Below, in pieces: positions 26,829 to 35,647 of a DNA stretch of 62,922 bases. The stretch is from assembly GCA_017408405.1 (NCBI GenBank), contig JAFQUP010000142.1, forward strand, positions 1 to 62,922. The letters are read 5' to 3'. The stretch comes from Thermoguttaceae bacterium. Lineage in GTDB: Bacteria > Planctomycetota > Planctomycetia > Pirellulales > Thermoguttaceae. The stretch's first letter is position 1. Each line of letters opens with the position of its first letter. Position numbers and translations under genes: made by a program. Below the pieces are notes generated by a model. That model ran no database searches. It saw nothing but the letters and a program-made list of their open reading frames with translations, and was not told the origin of the DNA.

Positions 26829-27473
26829 GTGAATTGTCGATGTAGTCGCTCCCCAATTTTGCTGGACTTTTACCAGCGTTACCTCGAACACGCGAATATA
26901 TCGGATTTTGAACGTTCGGTGATCCGTCACTACTCGGCGGGGACCCTTGAGCACCTGGTTCAGCATCGAGACCTGAATGTGCGCCGCGCGGCGGTACTTG
27001 CACTTGGTCTTGTCGGCAATATCAGTTCCAACACGATACTGGCCTCCCTGCTTACGGACAGTGACCGAACGACAGCGACCCTTGCCGAGAGCGCGATACG
27101 CAATGTGTGGCGCCGTGACGGCGATGAGGAAGATCAGCAGGCACTCCAGAATCTGATTCGTCTGACCAGCAGCGGTGAAGCAGTCAAAACGGTGACGTAC
27201 GCCTCCCTTCAGCTTGAGAAGACGCCTAAATTCGCAGAGGTATGGTTTCAGCGCGCGAAAGCATGGTTTGAGCTTGGTGAATTTGAATTTGCGCTTGAGG
27301 ATCTTGAAAAGACCCTTGACCTAAATCCGTTCCACTTTAACGCGTATGTGATGCTTGGCAACGTTCATCTCGAATCAGGCCGTACGGCACTCGCGCTTCA
27401 CGCGTTCCGAAACGCCCTGGACATCAATCCGGGTCTTCGCCGCCCACAAAATTTGAGACTTCTCCGCCGCTGA
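26829..27473 (+). CDS. HEAT-repeat plus TPR protein
   Basis: A 214-residue cytoplasmic protein. Residues 40-130 contain HEAT-like helical pairs (VRRAAVLALGLVGN), and residues 135-205 contain two TPR units (AKAWFELGEFEFALEDLEKTLDLNP and a second ending ALDINP). Both repeat types make protein-binding scaffolds; no catalytic motif is seen. Translation probably starts at GTG 26829, with AAAGGA nine bases upstream. The combination is common in planctomycete and cyanobacterial scaffold proteins, but the partner is unknown. Confidence 0.7.
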   Translation: MNCRCSRSPILLDFYQRYLEHANISDFERSVIRHYSAGTLEHLVQHRDLNVRRAAVLALGLVGNISSNTILASLLTDSDRTTATLAESAIRNVWRRDGDEEDQQALQNLIRLTSSGEAVKTVTYASLQLEKTPKFAEVWFQRAKAWFELGEFEFALEDLEKTLDLNPFHFNAYVMLGNVHLESGRTALALHAFRNALDINPGLRRPQNLRLLRR

Positions 27474-27574
27474 ATTTTATTCAGCCCTCCAAACCCACGC
27501 TGCATTCGCAGTTTTTACTTTAATAACCGAAACGTCGGTAATCAGGAAGCGCATTTTGCTTCTTCAACATAAAT

Positions 27575-27663
27575 AAAAAGAATAATGAATCAAGGACGTT
27601 CCACCGTCAGAAATTCATATTCCGGCACGTGAGATCGCCCTTAATTCATTATTCGCTCTTTTT
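27575..27663. terminator. Bidirectional hairpin between convergent genes
   Basis: GAATAATGAAT (27580-27590) pairs with ATTCATTATTC (27644-27654). The stem continues inward with AAGG/CCTT past one mismatch and is flanked by T-runs on both strands. It separates the plus-strand HEAT/TPR gene from the minus-strand membrane-protein gene. Confidence 0.6.
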
Positions 27664-27758
27664 TATTCTTTTGTCTTTCCCCTATTATCTTTCCCAACTT
27701 TTCTTCCTTGCTTTACTCTTTTGGAATTCATTTCAGGAAAGAATAATCAGCGAATCAG

Positions 27759-29489
27759 TCATTCATTCTTTTTTACCCACTCCTCAAACCCCAATTCCCT
27801 TTCCTCCGGAGCCAAACGTACTTCATCCGAGAAAGCGGCTCCCTCAGGCAGCGAATAGTTTTTCTGTCTGTTTCTGGCATATTCTCTGTCATTCTTTCCG
27901 CTTTGAATAAAGAGGACAAATGAAAGTAGGAAAAACAAACTGAAAATAACCGATCCAATGACGTAAAACCAGTAAAGATCCGGAGTATAAACCGTCGAAA
28001 TTGTCCGAGCCGGCATCCCTCCAATCAAAAGCGGAGCAAGACGGCGAATAGGTTTCCCTTCTTCATTTTCGCCCTTTTCATAGCTCCATGTGTTAAAGAG
28101 GAAAGCGGGAACAGCCAGTTCCACGTAGTAGCCAAGATCACTCCCGGGCTTTACGTCCGGAGGCAATTCAGGAACCAGGACGACCAAAGGCGTTTCAGGG
28201 GTTTCATCCGGAAAAAGAAACACTTCGTAGTAATGGGTAATTCCAAAACGCTGATTAATGTCCTCATCCTCCACGCGAATCGGGAGAATCCGACGCGCGA
28301 TTCCCTTCAGGTAAAAGAAGTTTCCGCGCTCTTTAACGGGACGGTTAAAAAGCGGAATGACCGAACTGTAGCGGATTGGTTTTCCATCTTTCATGGCAGG
28401 GCGCGCGTATTGAATCTTCTCAAAATACTCCTCCGGCGCGTTTTGCTGAACATCGTCGACAATCTGTTCCAGTTTCTCGGGAGACATTCTGAATACGGTA
28501 TTCATCATCTGATAAAAGTATTCGCGATTTCTGAGCGTCAGGCGCGTATCCGCGGCCCGGCTTCGTTTCGCGTCCGGCGGAAGTTCCTCCCTGTCCAAGT
28601 CATCCATGAGTCCACAGTCCAAACCGGCGTTTCCCAGCAAGGTATCCGGATACCAGGCGAGCCGCTTTCCAGCCATGACCAAAGAAGCGATCGACTTCTC
28701 CTCTTTCGTGTTTTCCGCCGCGGCTTTCATATTCAGCGCGGCATCTCCCTTTTTCAGGAAGAGAGCAATCGCTCCCACTCTCGGAGGCACCTGAAGAGCG
28801 TCCGGTTTAAGAAAAGCCCTGGGAACAGACTCGCAAAAAAGCGTCACCTTTCTTCCGTCGTCCAATTCAACACGACAGGTAAAATATCCAGAAATACGGT
28901 ATCTGAACGCAACTTTTGCCTCGAGTTCCGTCCACTCGACCCCCAAGAGCTTCCCATGAATCCAAAATGCGTCAAGACGGCGTTTGTTCAAGTCTGTCTT
29001 TTCCAGAGAATCAAGCGTTTCCAAAGCACTTTCCGGCAAAGCCCATTCCTCAAGCCGCACCAGCCTCAAGTGCTCGTGCAGATGATAAAGAACAAACAGA
29101 TTTTCCTCACTCTCTTTCCACGCTTCCCCATCCGCGTAGTGATCGCGAAAGGAGTCGCTGACTTCGTAATGATTCCAGAAATCCTGAATTGAGTTGATCT
29201 CCAGCACTTCGGAAGATTCTTCCGTTTCCTGTCCGGGGTTCGCGTTCATCGCGTTCTCGAAAGTATCGTCCAGTCCCCTTAAAGTATCTTCTTCAGCGGG
29301 CAGCTGACCGTCCCGCGCCTGAACAACATTCCGATCATCAGGCCTCCTCTCCGAGGCAGGTTCCTCAAGTACAGTCGGAAACCACTCCAGCGAAGTCCCC
29401 TTTTCCGTGTTCTCCGCAGCCGCAAGAGAAAAGAGCACGGCCGTCAGGAATCCCACCGCGGCGGTTAATATGAAAGAGAAACGTTTCAT
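27759..29489 (-). CDS. Exported single-pass membrane protein, function unknown
   Basis: I do not recognise a family. The 576-residue protein has a signal peptide (1-25, MKRFSFILTAAVGFLTAVLFS), a long soluble domain facing the periplasm or exterior, a membrane span at about 505-528 and a 48-residue charged cytoplasmic tail. The segment after the signal peptide is acidic and low in complexity. AAAGGAT precedes the ATG. It lies 49 bases after hisN on the same strand and is probably the last gene of the thioredoxin-pcm-hisN transcript. Confidence 0.7.
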   Translation of the reverse strand: MKRFSFILTAAVGFLTAVLFSLAAAENTEKGTSLEWFPTVLEEPASERRPDDRNVVQARDGQLPAEEDTLRGLDDTFENAMNANPGQETEESSEVLEINSIQDFWNHYEVSDSFRDHYADGEAWKESEENLFVLYHLHEHLRLVRLEEWALPESALETLDSLEKTDLNKRRLDAFWIHGKLLGVEWTELEAKVAFRYRISGYFTCRVELDDGRKVTLFCESVPRAFLKPDALQVPPRVGAIALFLKKGDAALNMKAAAENTKEEKSIASLVMAGKRLAWYPDTLLGNAGLDCGLMDDLDREELPPDAKRSRAADTRLTLRNREYFYQMMNTVFRMSPEKLEQIVDDVQQNAPEEYFEKIQYARPAMKDGKPIRYSSVIPLFNRPVKERGNFFYLKGIARRILPIRVEDEDINQRFGITHYYEVFLFPDETPETPLVVLVPELPPDVKPGSDLGYYVELAVPAFLFNTWSYEKGENEEGKPIRRLAPLLIGGMPARTISTVYTPDLYWFYVIGSVIFSLFFLLSFVLFIQSGKNDREYARNRQKNYSLPEGAAFSDEVRLAPEERELGFEEWVKKNE

Positions 29490-29538
29490 GAAAAAAATCC
29501 TTTACTCAAACCCGTTCCGAAAAACCTACGTATCCCAT

Positions 29539-30345
29539 TCATTCATTACCGCGCACAGCCCGCATCACTTCCTGATGAACGAGACCATTGGTCGCGATGG
29601 CGTCCCCGGATTTGAACGAAGGCTCGTTCTCCCAATCCGTAAACGCTCCCCCTGCCTCAAGAATAATCGGCATGAGCGCGGCAGTATCCCAGACGCTCAT
29701 CTCCGGATCTACCATAACTTCCGCTCTTCCCGTAGCCACCAGCAGGTAACCGTAGCAGTCGCCCCAATTTCTGGCCAGCCGCGCGGATGACATGAGGCGT
29801 TTCCAGTTTTCGTACCGCCCAGTTTGATAGAAAGTCTTTTCCTCCGTAGTGAGTACCAGCGACTCCGCCAGAGAATCCGCTTTCGAAACACGCGCGGGAA
29901 TCGGCTCTTCGTCATTCTTTTGGTACCATGCCCCGCACCCTTTAGCGGCATAAACGCACTCGTTCAATGCCGGCATGCGAATGACTCCCGCAACAGCCTC
30001 TCCATGAAAAGTGACTCCGATGAGTACTCCGTAAAGCGGAACCCCATGAATAAAAGCTTTCGTCCCGTCAATCGGATCCAATATCCAGCCATAACCGCTC
30101 GTGCCTGGTTTACTCTCCATCTCCTCTCCCAAAATTTCGTCGTCCGGAAACTGAATCTGAATCATGTCCCTCATGAGCTTCTCCGTTCCCTTATCCGCGA
30201 TGGTCACGGGCGTCTCGTCAGATTTAATCTCCACTTCAAAATTACTTTTCTGGAAGTATTTCAGGGTATTTTCTCCAGCGGCATGAGCCATTCCAACCGC
30301 GAAATTGAGACGATTTTCAAGTTCTTTCTTTTCCTGTTCTTTCAT
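29539..30345 (-). CDS. hisN: Inositol-monophosphatase-family histidinol-phosphatase
   Basis: Mg-dependent phosphatase of the IMPase fold. Metal ligands are visible as EE (74-75), DPIDGT (90-95) and WD (219-220), and ARNWGDCYGY (191-200) is typical of HisN-type histidinol-phosphate phosphatases, which catalyse the next-to-last step of histidine synthesis. At 268 residues its length fits. AGGA precedes ATG 30345. Inositol-1-phosphatase or 3'(2'),5'-bisphosphate nucleotidase activity cannot be excluded. No other his genes are in the window; it is grouped with pcm and a thioredoxin-fold gene. Confidence 0.75.
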   Translation of the reverse strand: MKEQEKKELENRLNFAVGMAHAAGENTLKYFQKSNFEVEIKSDETPVTIADKGTEKLMRDMIQIQFPDDEILGEEMESKPGTSGYGWILDPIDGTKAFIHGVPLYGVLIGVTFHGEAVAGVIRMPALNECVYAAKGCGAWYQKNDEEPIPARVSKADSLAESLVLTTEEKTFYQTGRYENWKRLMSSARLARNWGDCYGYLLVATGRAEVMVDPEMSVWDTAALMPIILEAGGAFTDWENEPSFKSGDAIATNGLVHQEVMRAVRGNE

Positions 30346-30450
30346 TCTGAATATTCCTCTTTCAAAAAATTCCGCTCCTGAAAAATTTTTTATTCCATGC
30401 TCCGAACGGCATAAAATTTCATTTTATTGGAAAAATCTAATGGAAAAAAG

Positions 30451-31899
30451 TCAATGAACGGCTCTCATTTCCACGTCATCAATCCATAAAGTGCCTTTCG
30501 CGCCATGAAGCCCGAAATAAACGCACGCCTCACGGGCACTTGAGGGAACATCAATCGTGAAGGCAACTTCACGCCAGTCAAACGTTCCCCGCCAACCGCC
30601 CAGAATCGAACTGCGAACAGTATTTCGCTTATCGTCAATAAAGACCACAAAAACCCCTGGCTTCATTCCCTGAAGAATATTCGGCAAGAGTTCCTCTCCA
30701 CGAATCTTCATCCTGAAATGGAGTCCTGAAACTTCACGGCCATCCACTCCTATCCCCTGGCAGGCCTGAGAGACCGCTCCGGACTTTTTATTTCTGAACC
30801 GCAGACAATACTCGCCAATTCCAGTGTCATTCACATCTATCTGCGCCTGGCGCAAATAGCACCAAACCTGAGGGATGAGAAGGTCAATGGGAGCGTTTTT
30901 TACCGACTGAAAATTTCTCTCTGAAACCGGTTTCGCGCTCTCATCCTCAAATTCTTCGTCCTGTTCCTCCTCAAATTCCCGCCGATTTTCCGGCATTTTT
31001 TCAATCTCGCTCTTTTGACCAATCATGACCTTTTCAAAATCACCATTAACCAAAACAGGATTCGCGGGATCCGGAAGGACCGCCCGATTTTCCTCTGCCG
31101 CACCTTCCATCGGCACAAAAAGAATCGGACGAATTGGCTGCTTCAAAAGTTTCTCGCCGTCTTTCCTCAAAACACACAGATCCTGCGCGTAACGTTCCCC
31201 CAGCGGAATAACCATCAAGCCTCCGTCTTTCAGCTGCTCAACGAGAGCGGGAGGCGGTGATTCCGGTGAACAGGTAACGATAATCTTGTCGAATGGAGCA
31301 GCCTCCGGCCAACCAGCGTAACCATCCCCCGCGCGAACATGAACATTTTCATATTTAAGGCCCTTAAGCGTCCGCATGGCCTGACGCGCCAACGGCGTCA
31401 CGATCTCAATCGAGTAAATATCTCTGACCAAAGGAGAAAGAACCGCCGCCTGATAACCCGAACCTGTCCCAATCTCCAAAACTCTGTCATCCGGCTGAGG
31501 GTCAAGCGCTTCCGTCATGCTGGCCACGACAAACGGAGAGGATATCGTCTGCCCGTAACCAATCGGAAGCGCGCGCTCTTCATAGGACTTCATTCGTTCC
31601 TTTTTCGGAACAAAACGATGTCGCGGAGTCGATTTCATCGCGGCAAGAACATCCGGATTGCGAATTCCTGCCCGAACCAACTCACGATCAACCATGAGTT
31701 CCCGCGCTTCGGTCATCTCCTTTTCCGACTGAGCCTGGACAAAATTTCCATTCCCTGCCAAAAAACCGAACAAAAACCCGGCCGCAATCCAAACGGCAAC
31801 TCCGACACTCGGTCCTTGGAGTTTGCCGAAATACCGCGCTTCCCTATTCCCAGACCTCTTCATTTGAAAAACCGCGCAAAGACTTTTCAGAGATTCCAT
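30451..31899 (-). CDS. pcm: Protein-L-isoaspartate O-methyltransferase with N-terminal hydrophobic leader and C-terminal beta domain
   Basis: The central domain is PCMT: MxxRELVRAGIRNPDVLAAM, GQTISSPFVVASM (121-133, numbered from an upstream ATG at 31914) and the SAM-binding VLEIGTGSGYQAA (145-157). It repairs L-isoaspartyl residues using S-adenosylmethionine. Two additions are unusual: a hydrophobic segment (about 37-60, ending VQAQ) resembling a signal peptide or anchor, and about 200 extra C-terminal residues with a jelly-roll look (NPVLVNGDFEKV... IDDVEMRAV) like carbohydrate-binding or exported domains. I chose ATG 31899 because GGAG lies nine bases upstream, whereas ATG 31914 has no such site. 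It is 34 bases after the thioredoxin-fold gene. Confidence 0.8.
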   Translation of the reverse strand: MESLKSLCAVFQMKRSGNREARYFGKLQGPSVGVAVWIAAGFLFGFLAGNGNFVQAQSEKEMTEARELMVDRELVRAGIRNPDVLAAMKSTPRHRFVPKKERMKSYEERALPIGYGQTISSPFVVASMTEALDPQPDDRVLEIGTGSGYQAAVLSPLVRDIYSIEIVTPLARQAMRTLKGLKYENVHVRAGDGYAGWPEAAPFDKIIVTCSPESPPPALVEQLKDGGLMVIPLGERYAQDLCVLRKDGEKLLKQPIRPILFVPMEGAAEENRAVLPDPANPVLVNGDFEKVMIGQKSEIEKMPENRREFEEEQDEEFEDESAKPVSERNFQSVKNAPIDLLIPQVWCYLRQAQIDVNDTGIGEYCLRFRNKKSGAVSQACQGIGVDGREVSGLHFRMKIRGEELLPNILQGMKPGVFVVFIDDKRNTVRSSILGGWRGTFDWREVAFTIDVPSSAREACVYFGLHGAKGTLWIDDVEMRAVH

Positions 31900-31933
31900 T
31901 CGATTTTGCTCCATTACTTTCGTTACCTAAACC

Positions 31934-32953
31934 TCATTCCGCCTCATTTGGCTGAATCTGATTTTCAAGTTTATCCGCTTTTGCCGCGAGTTCCTGACGC
32001 ACAATTTTATGAAATTTATCATTTTCAGCCTCATCCCGTAAACGCTTAATCAGCCGTTTCGCCTCTTTCAGCGCGGCATCCGGCTTCACCTTTCCCTCAT
32101 TGCACTTCTTTTGGAAATTCTGAATTTGAAGCCAGAGTTTCTGCATTTCCTCGGCTCCATCCGCTTTTTTAACATATTTTTCCAATTTTTCCAGTTTCTC
32201 GGAAAGCGGGTGTCCCTTCAGGTTCTTCTTCAATTTCATCGTCTGGAACAAAACCTCAATCGGTTCCTGCTTCCTTTTGTCGACAAGCGAGTCAATCTCC
32301 GTCTCAATCGCCGTCTGGATCGCCTCTAAAGCAGCCTTGGCTTCATCGTCTTTTTTCGCCTTTTTCTCCAACTGTTTTAATGGTGCCCCCCACGCTTTAT
32401 CCGATGCGAAAAGAGAAGCCGCGTTTTGAAATTTTTCCGGAAGATCCACAATCATTGCCGGGTTGAATCCCTGCATCAACATTCTTCTTTGAACCGCTTC
32501 CTCAACATACGGCGCGATTTTCCCCAAAACTTCTTTCGGATGCCCGCCCGCCACGAGTTGACCTCGGCAATCCAGAAGATACGCCTGCGGAATCCCTCCG
32601 TCCTGCGGAGGCGCCAATGGACAGCGATATTGCTGGTAGTTCGTAAAATTGCAGTTCACTCCGCGCAAAAATTCAATAACCTCCGGACTCATTTCCTGCA
32701 AATGGCTCCCTATCAGCACAAAACTGCCAGTCCTTCCAAATGCCGCCTGCGCTTCAACCAAATGGGGAAAAGCCGCCCGGCACGGACCGCAGTGAATTCC
32801 CCAATACTCCACGTAAACGACTTTTCCAAAAAGAGACTCATTCGTCAACGGCGGCCCGTAAATTGGAGGTCCCGGAGGAGAATCAAAGTATTGAGAAAAC
32901 GCGGTCCCAATGACTCCAAACCAAACAGCCCAAAAAACGAAAACAGTTTTCAT
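31934..32953 (-). CDS. Exported thioredoxin-fold (TlpA/redoxin-like) protein
   Basis: A signal peptide (1-20, ending AFS) leads into a thioredoxin domain with active site HCGPC (Cys55, Cys58) in EYWGIHCGPCRAAFP, followed by a cis-Pro region near GGIPQAYLLD. From about residue 170 to the C-terminus (339) the sequence is Lys/Glu-rich and predicted helical or coiled coil, absent from classical TlpA. It probably acts as a periplasmic thiol-disulfide oxidoreductase. AAAGGAAT precedes the ATG. It is first in a likely four-gene run with pcm, hisN and a membrane protein. Confidence 0.75.
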   Translation of the reverse strand: MKTVFVFWAVWFGVIGTAFSQYFDSPPGPPIYGPPLTNESLFGKVVYVEYWGIHCGPCRAAFPHLVEAQAAFGRTGSFVLIGSHLQEMSPEVIEFLRGVNCNFTNYQQYRCPLAPPQDGGIPQAYLLDCRGQLVAGGHPKEVLGKIAPYVEEAVQRRMLMQGFNPAMIVDLPEKFQNAASLFASDKAWGAPLKQLEKKAKKDDEAKAALEAIQTAIETEIDSLVDKRKQEPIEVLFQTMKLKKNLKGHPLSEKLEKLEKYVKKADGAEEMQKLWLQIQNFQKKCNEGKVKPDAALKEAKRLIKRLRDEAENDKFHKIVRQELAAKADKLENQIQPNEAE

Positions 32954-33095
32954 GGTATTCCTTTCGTAATTTTAAAAGCAACAGAAAAAACAGCTGCCGC
33001 TTAAAATAATCTAAACAAAATTCAGACAGTCAAAACTTCATCAGAATCCAAAATTCCTATGAAACGGACCTCTCATTCCCGCTTCAAACTCGCAC

Positions 33096-35114
33096 CTACT
33101 TCCGAATAAACCGGGCAACCGCTCCGCCGTTTTCGGCCATTGGAAGCTCTATCGAGTCCGTTGAACGTACCATTTGAACTGTTTTTACCGTCCCGCGATA
33201 TGTCCCCTTTGCCTCAGGGGAGTCTGTCCAAAGGTGAAGCTCGTACTCGACATCCGAATCGAGGAAAGAAAGGGGGAGCTTGGAAGTCCAGGGACGGGAA
33301 CCATTCGTCGCCCCAAGAAACCATTCACCCTCCTTGGTCTCGCGAACCGTCACAATTCGCCGACCGATTTCCGCCTCCAAAACTTTCGTATCCGTCCATT
33401 CGGACCCAAGAGCAGCGAACCATTCTTTTTCCGAACCAAATGAATCAGGTTCCTGACTATCCTTTTCCCTGATTCTCCATCCGCTCCGAATGACATGAGA
33501 CGGTGCGTAAAGCGTTAAAAGAAGTGAAAGCTGGTGACAATTTGAGCGATCATGAAAGAACATTGCCGGCGTAAAGTCAAACGGGCCAGCCAAACCGCGA
33601 GTAAATGGGAGTACCGTATCATGAAACGCCGGATGATTTCCTTCCTGCCCGCCGCCCCCCTCAACATTCATCACATTCGGAAAGGTGCGCATGGATCCGT
33701 CTGGAAGATACGCGTCATGAATACAGAGCCAAAGATGATGCTTCGCGGCAATTTCCGCCAAACGGCGAATATCGTTCGTATCTTTCGCGGAACCATACGC
33801 CACGAATCCTGGCTTCAGACCAGCCAGCCCCCAGCTTTCATAAATCGCGAACAGTTCATCAATATCGTATGCCTTGAGCATTCTGTCATTAATATAGAGG
33901 CAAATTCCAACCCCCTTCGATTTCCCGTACTCAACCAGTTCCCTAATGTCCATATCCACGTAGGTGCTTGCGTGGAAACGCGGAAAATACGGGATTCGGC
34001 CATTCGCGACTTTCCGGGGATCCGGTTTCGTATTGGCTCGCCAGGTCGGGTCATCCGCGTGTTCCGGATTATTCTTCGCCCACTCCTCGCATTCTTCGTC
34101 TGAGTAAACGTATTCCGTTCCATACCAGCCCCAGTCAATCTGGACGTACTTAATCCCATTTTCCGCCGCGAAATCCACCATACTGAAAAGATCTTTCCTG
34201 CGGATCTGGCAATTCATTTCATTACTGATGGTCTTTCCCGGCTTTACCCATTGAAACGTCTGCGGATCTGCCGATGGATTCAGGTTAAAAATAAAGTATT
34301 CATTCTCCACCAGTTCTCCTTCATTTTCCCCCAGCATCATGGCTCGCCACGGCGTTTCCGAAAAACAGTTCTCCGCGTCTTCTGTTTCCCACGAGGTTTT
34401 CTGAAATACCGGCTGAACCGCTCCTGAACCACTCTTCACCCAGCGCAAACGCGGATAATTTACGGCACACGCCTCCATAATCGAAAAAGCCTTTCCATCC
34501 GAAAATTTCCCCGTCAGCGGCGGATACGTCATCTTAAAATCCTCAAATTTTACGCCATCTTCCGGAAATGTCGCCTCCGTACCGTCAATCGGAAAAACGA
34601 CAACATCCTCCGGAATACGAAATTCTGTCTTTTCCGAAAAAATACTCTGGATTGGAGTCGCGCCGCGAACATACCGAAAGGCAAATCCCTCATCATAAAC
34701 ACGAAACTGAATATTCAGCTCCTGACCTTGCTCATCTTTCAGCAAAACATGAAGAGCCTCATACTTTTCCGGAATCTGAGCGTATTCACCCCAAAGCGGT
34801 TTCCAGGCGGAATCCGCGCTTTCCCGTTTCGTATCCGAGAGATTCATTTTCCCAAACGCAGGTTCAGAAACCAGGCCAAGAATAGATTTCGCGACAGCCG
34901 TCATCCCGTCATATCTCACAGAATAAACAGGAACTCCGCCTTCGCAGTCAAATTTCAGTTCGATTTTTCCATTCGGAGACTTAACTATTTCCGCTGCCCA
35001 AGATGCGGTAGGGAATATCCCGCTATTCATAAAAAAAAGCACAAGCTGAACCAGCGGCAAAATAACACTCAACACGCAAACCTTACGCAAATCTCGCCAA
35101 TTACCTTTTTTCAT
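33096..35114 (-). CDS. Glycoside hydrolase family 97 (alpha-glucosidase/alpha-galactosidase-like)
   Basis: A 672-residue exported enzyme with a signal peptide ending TASWA (40). The N-terminal beta-sandwich (about 41-300) opens VKSPNGKIELKF. It is followed by a TIM barrel with KYVQIDWGWYGTEY, a VGICLYIN strand and an NVEGGGGQEGNHP segment, and by a C-terminal beta domain, the GH97 arrangement. At the barrel site where retaining GH97 alpha-galactosidases place an Asp nucleophile this protein has Gly (GLKPGFV), while the Glu-bearing NVEGGGGQEG segment is kept. That pattern fits the inverting SusB-like branch, so alpha-glucosidase is the more likely activity. AGGAG precedes the ATG. Confidence 0.8.
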   Translation of the reverse strand: MKKGNWRDLRKVCVLSVILPLVQLVLFFMNSGIFPTASWAAEIVKSPNGKIELKFDCEGGVPVYSVRYDGMTAVAKSILGLVSEPAFGKMNLSDTKRESADSAWKPLWGEYAQIPEKYEALHVLLKDEQGQELNIQFRVYDEGFAFRYVRGATPIQSIFSEKTEFRIPEDVVVFPIDGTEATFPEDGVKFEDFKMTYPPLTGKFSDGKAFSIMEACAVNYPRLRWVKSGSGAVQPVFQKTSWETEDAENCFSETPWRAMMLGENEGELVENEYFIFNLNPSADPQTFQWVKPGKTISNEMNCQIRRKDLFSMVDFAAENGIKYVQIDWGWYGTEYVYSDEECEEWAKNNPEHADDPTWRANTKPDPRKVANGRIPYFPRFHASTYVDMDIRELVEYGKSKGVGICLYINDRMLKAYDIDELFAIYESWGLAGLKPGFVAYGSAKDTNDIRRLAEIAAKHHLWLCIHDAYLPDGSMRTFPNVMNVEGGGGQEGNHPAFHDTVLPFTRGLAGPFDFTPAMFFHDRSNCHQLSLLLTLYAPSHVIRSGWRIREKDSQEPDSFGSEKEWFAALGSEWTDTKVLEAEIGRRIVTVRETKEGEWFLGATNGSRPWTSKLPLSFLDSDVEYELHLWTDSPEAKGTYRGTVKTVQMVRSTDSIELPMAENGGAVARFIRK

Positions 35115-35183
35115 TTAATAAGCTCCTGTCCTGAAAAATATTTCTTTATTTCCAAAAAACAGTCAAATTTTTAACATTTTCTA

Positions 35184-35212
35184 TTGACAAAGCAAATTTT
35201 ATGGGCAATACT
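35184..35212 (+). promoter_or_regulatory. Promoter upstream of small ORF and histidine kinase
   Basis: A perfect TTGACA (35184-35189), a 17-base spacer and AATACT (35207-35212) predict a start near 35219, right at the ribosome site of the 21-codon open frame and about 430 bases before the kinase ATG. Confidence 0.55.
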
Positions 35213-35232
35213 AAAAGAGGAAGGAGTGCCCA

Positions 35233-35298
35233 ATGCTTTGTCAGAATCCTGAAAAGCATACGCCGCGAAGACATCTGCTTCGCGCGGCACTCTTCTGA
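35233..35298 (+). CDS. Possible 21-residue leader peptide or small protein
   Basis: ATG 35233 is preceded at six bases by GGAAGGAG, one of the best Shine-Dalgarno matches in the window, and the frame runs 21 codons to TGA. The product is basic and contains RRHLLRAALF. It lies immediately after a good promoter and upstream of the sensor kinase, so it could be a regulatory leader or a free small protein. Nothing in the sequence confirms translation. Confidence 0.35.
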   Translation: MLCQNPEKHTPRRHLLRAALF

Positions 35299-35647
35299 GA
35301 AATTTCCCGCGGTTTCCTTTGAAGAGACGATCCCCAATAAACAGGCAACTCTCTTCACCACCTGCCATTTAGTTTACCCGATTCGGATAAAAAAAGCAAG
35401 TACTCCCTAACCGGGAAATTCCGCGAAAGCTGAAATTTTGTGAAAGTGATGGAAAAATTTTCAAAAACGATGTGTTCCATAAGCACATTCCAAGCACTTT
35501 CTTTTTCATTTTCAGCCCCAATTTCCTCCGACAACAAATTCGTTCCACCTGACGAACCTCACTTCACCTCCTTAAGTTTTTATTTTCACTCACTCCAGCT
35601 CCTTTTCAATTCAAATTTAACCTTTTTTCCACCTCAAAAATCATTTC

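Larger units (their letters stand above)
35115..35647. other. Divergent intergenic region with promoter and small ORF
   Basis: The 533 bases between the divergent GH97 and histidine kinase genes contain a plus-strand promoter (35184-35212) and a 21-codon open frame with a strong ribosome site (35233-35298). A 9-bp inverted repeat AATTTCCCG/CGGGAAATT (35301-35309, 35412-35420) follows. The longer minus-strand open frames here lack ribosome sites. Confidence 0.5.

Noticed and set aside
26542..26832. 96-codon plus-strand frame before the HEAT/TPR gene
   Set aside because: No good ribosome site, no domain, overlaps the HEAT/TPR start, and contains the -35/-10 used for that gene.
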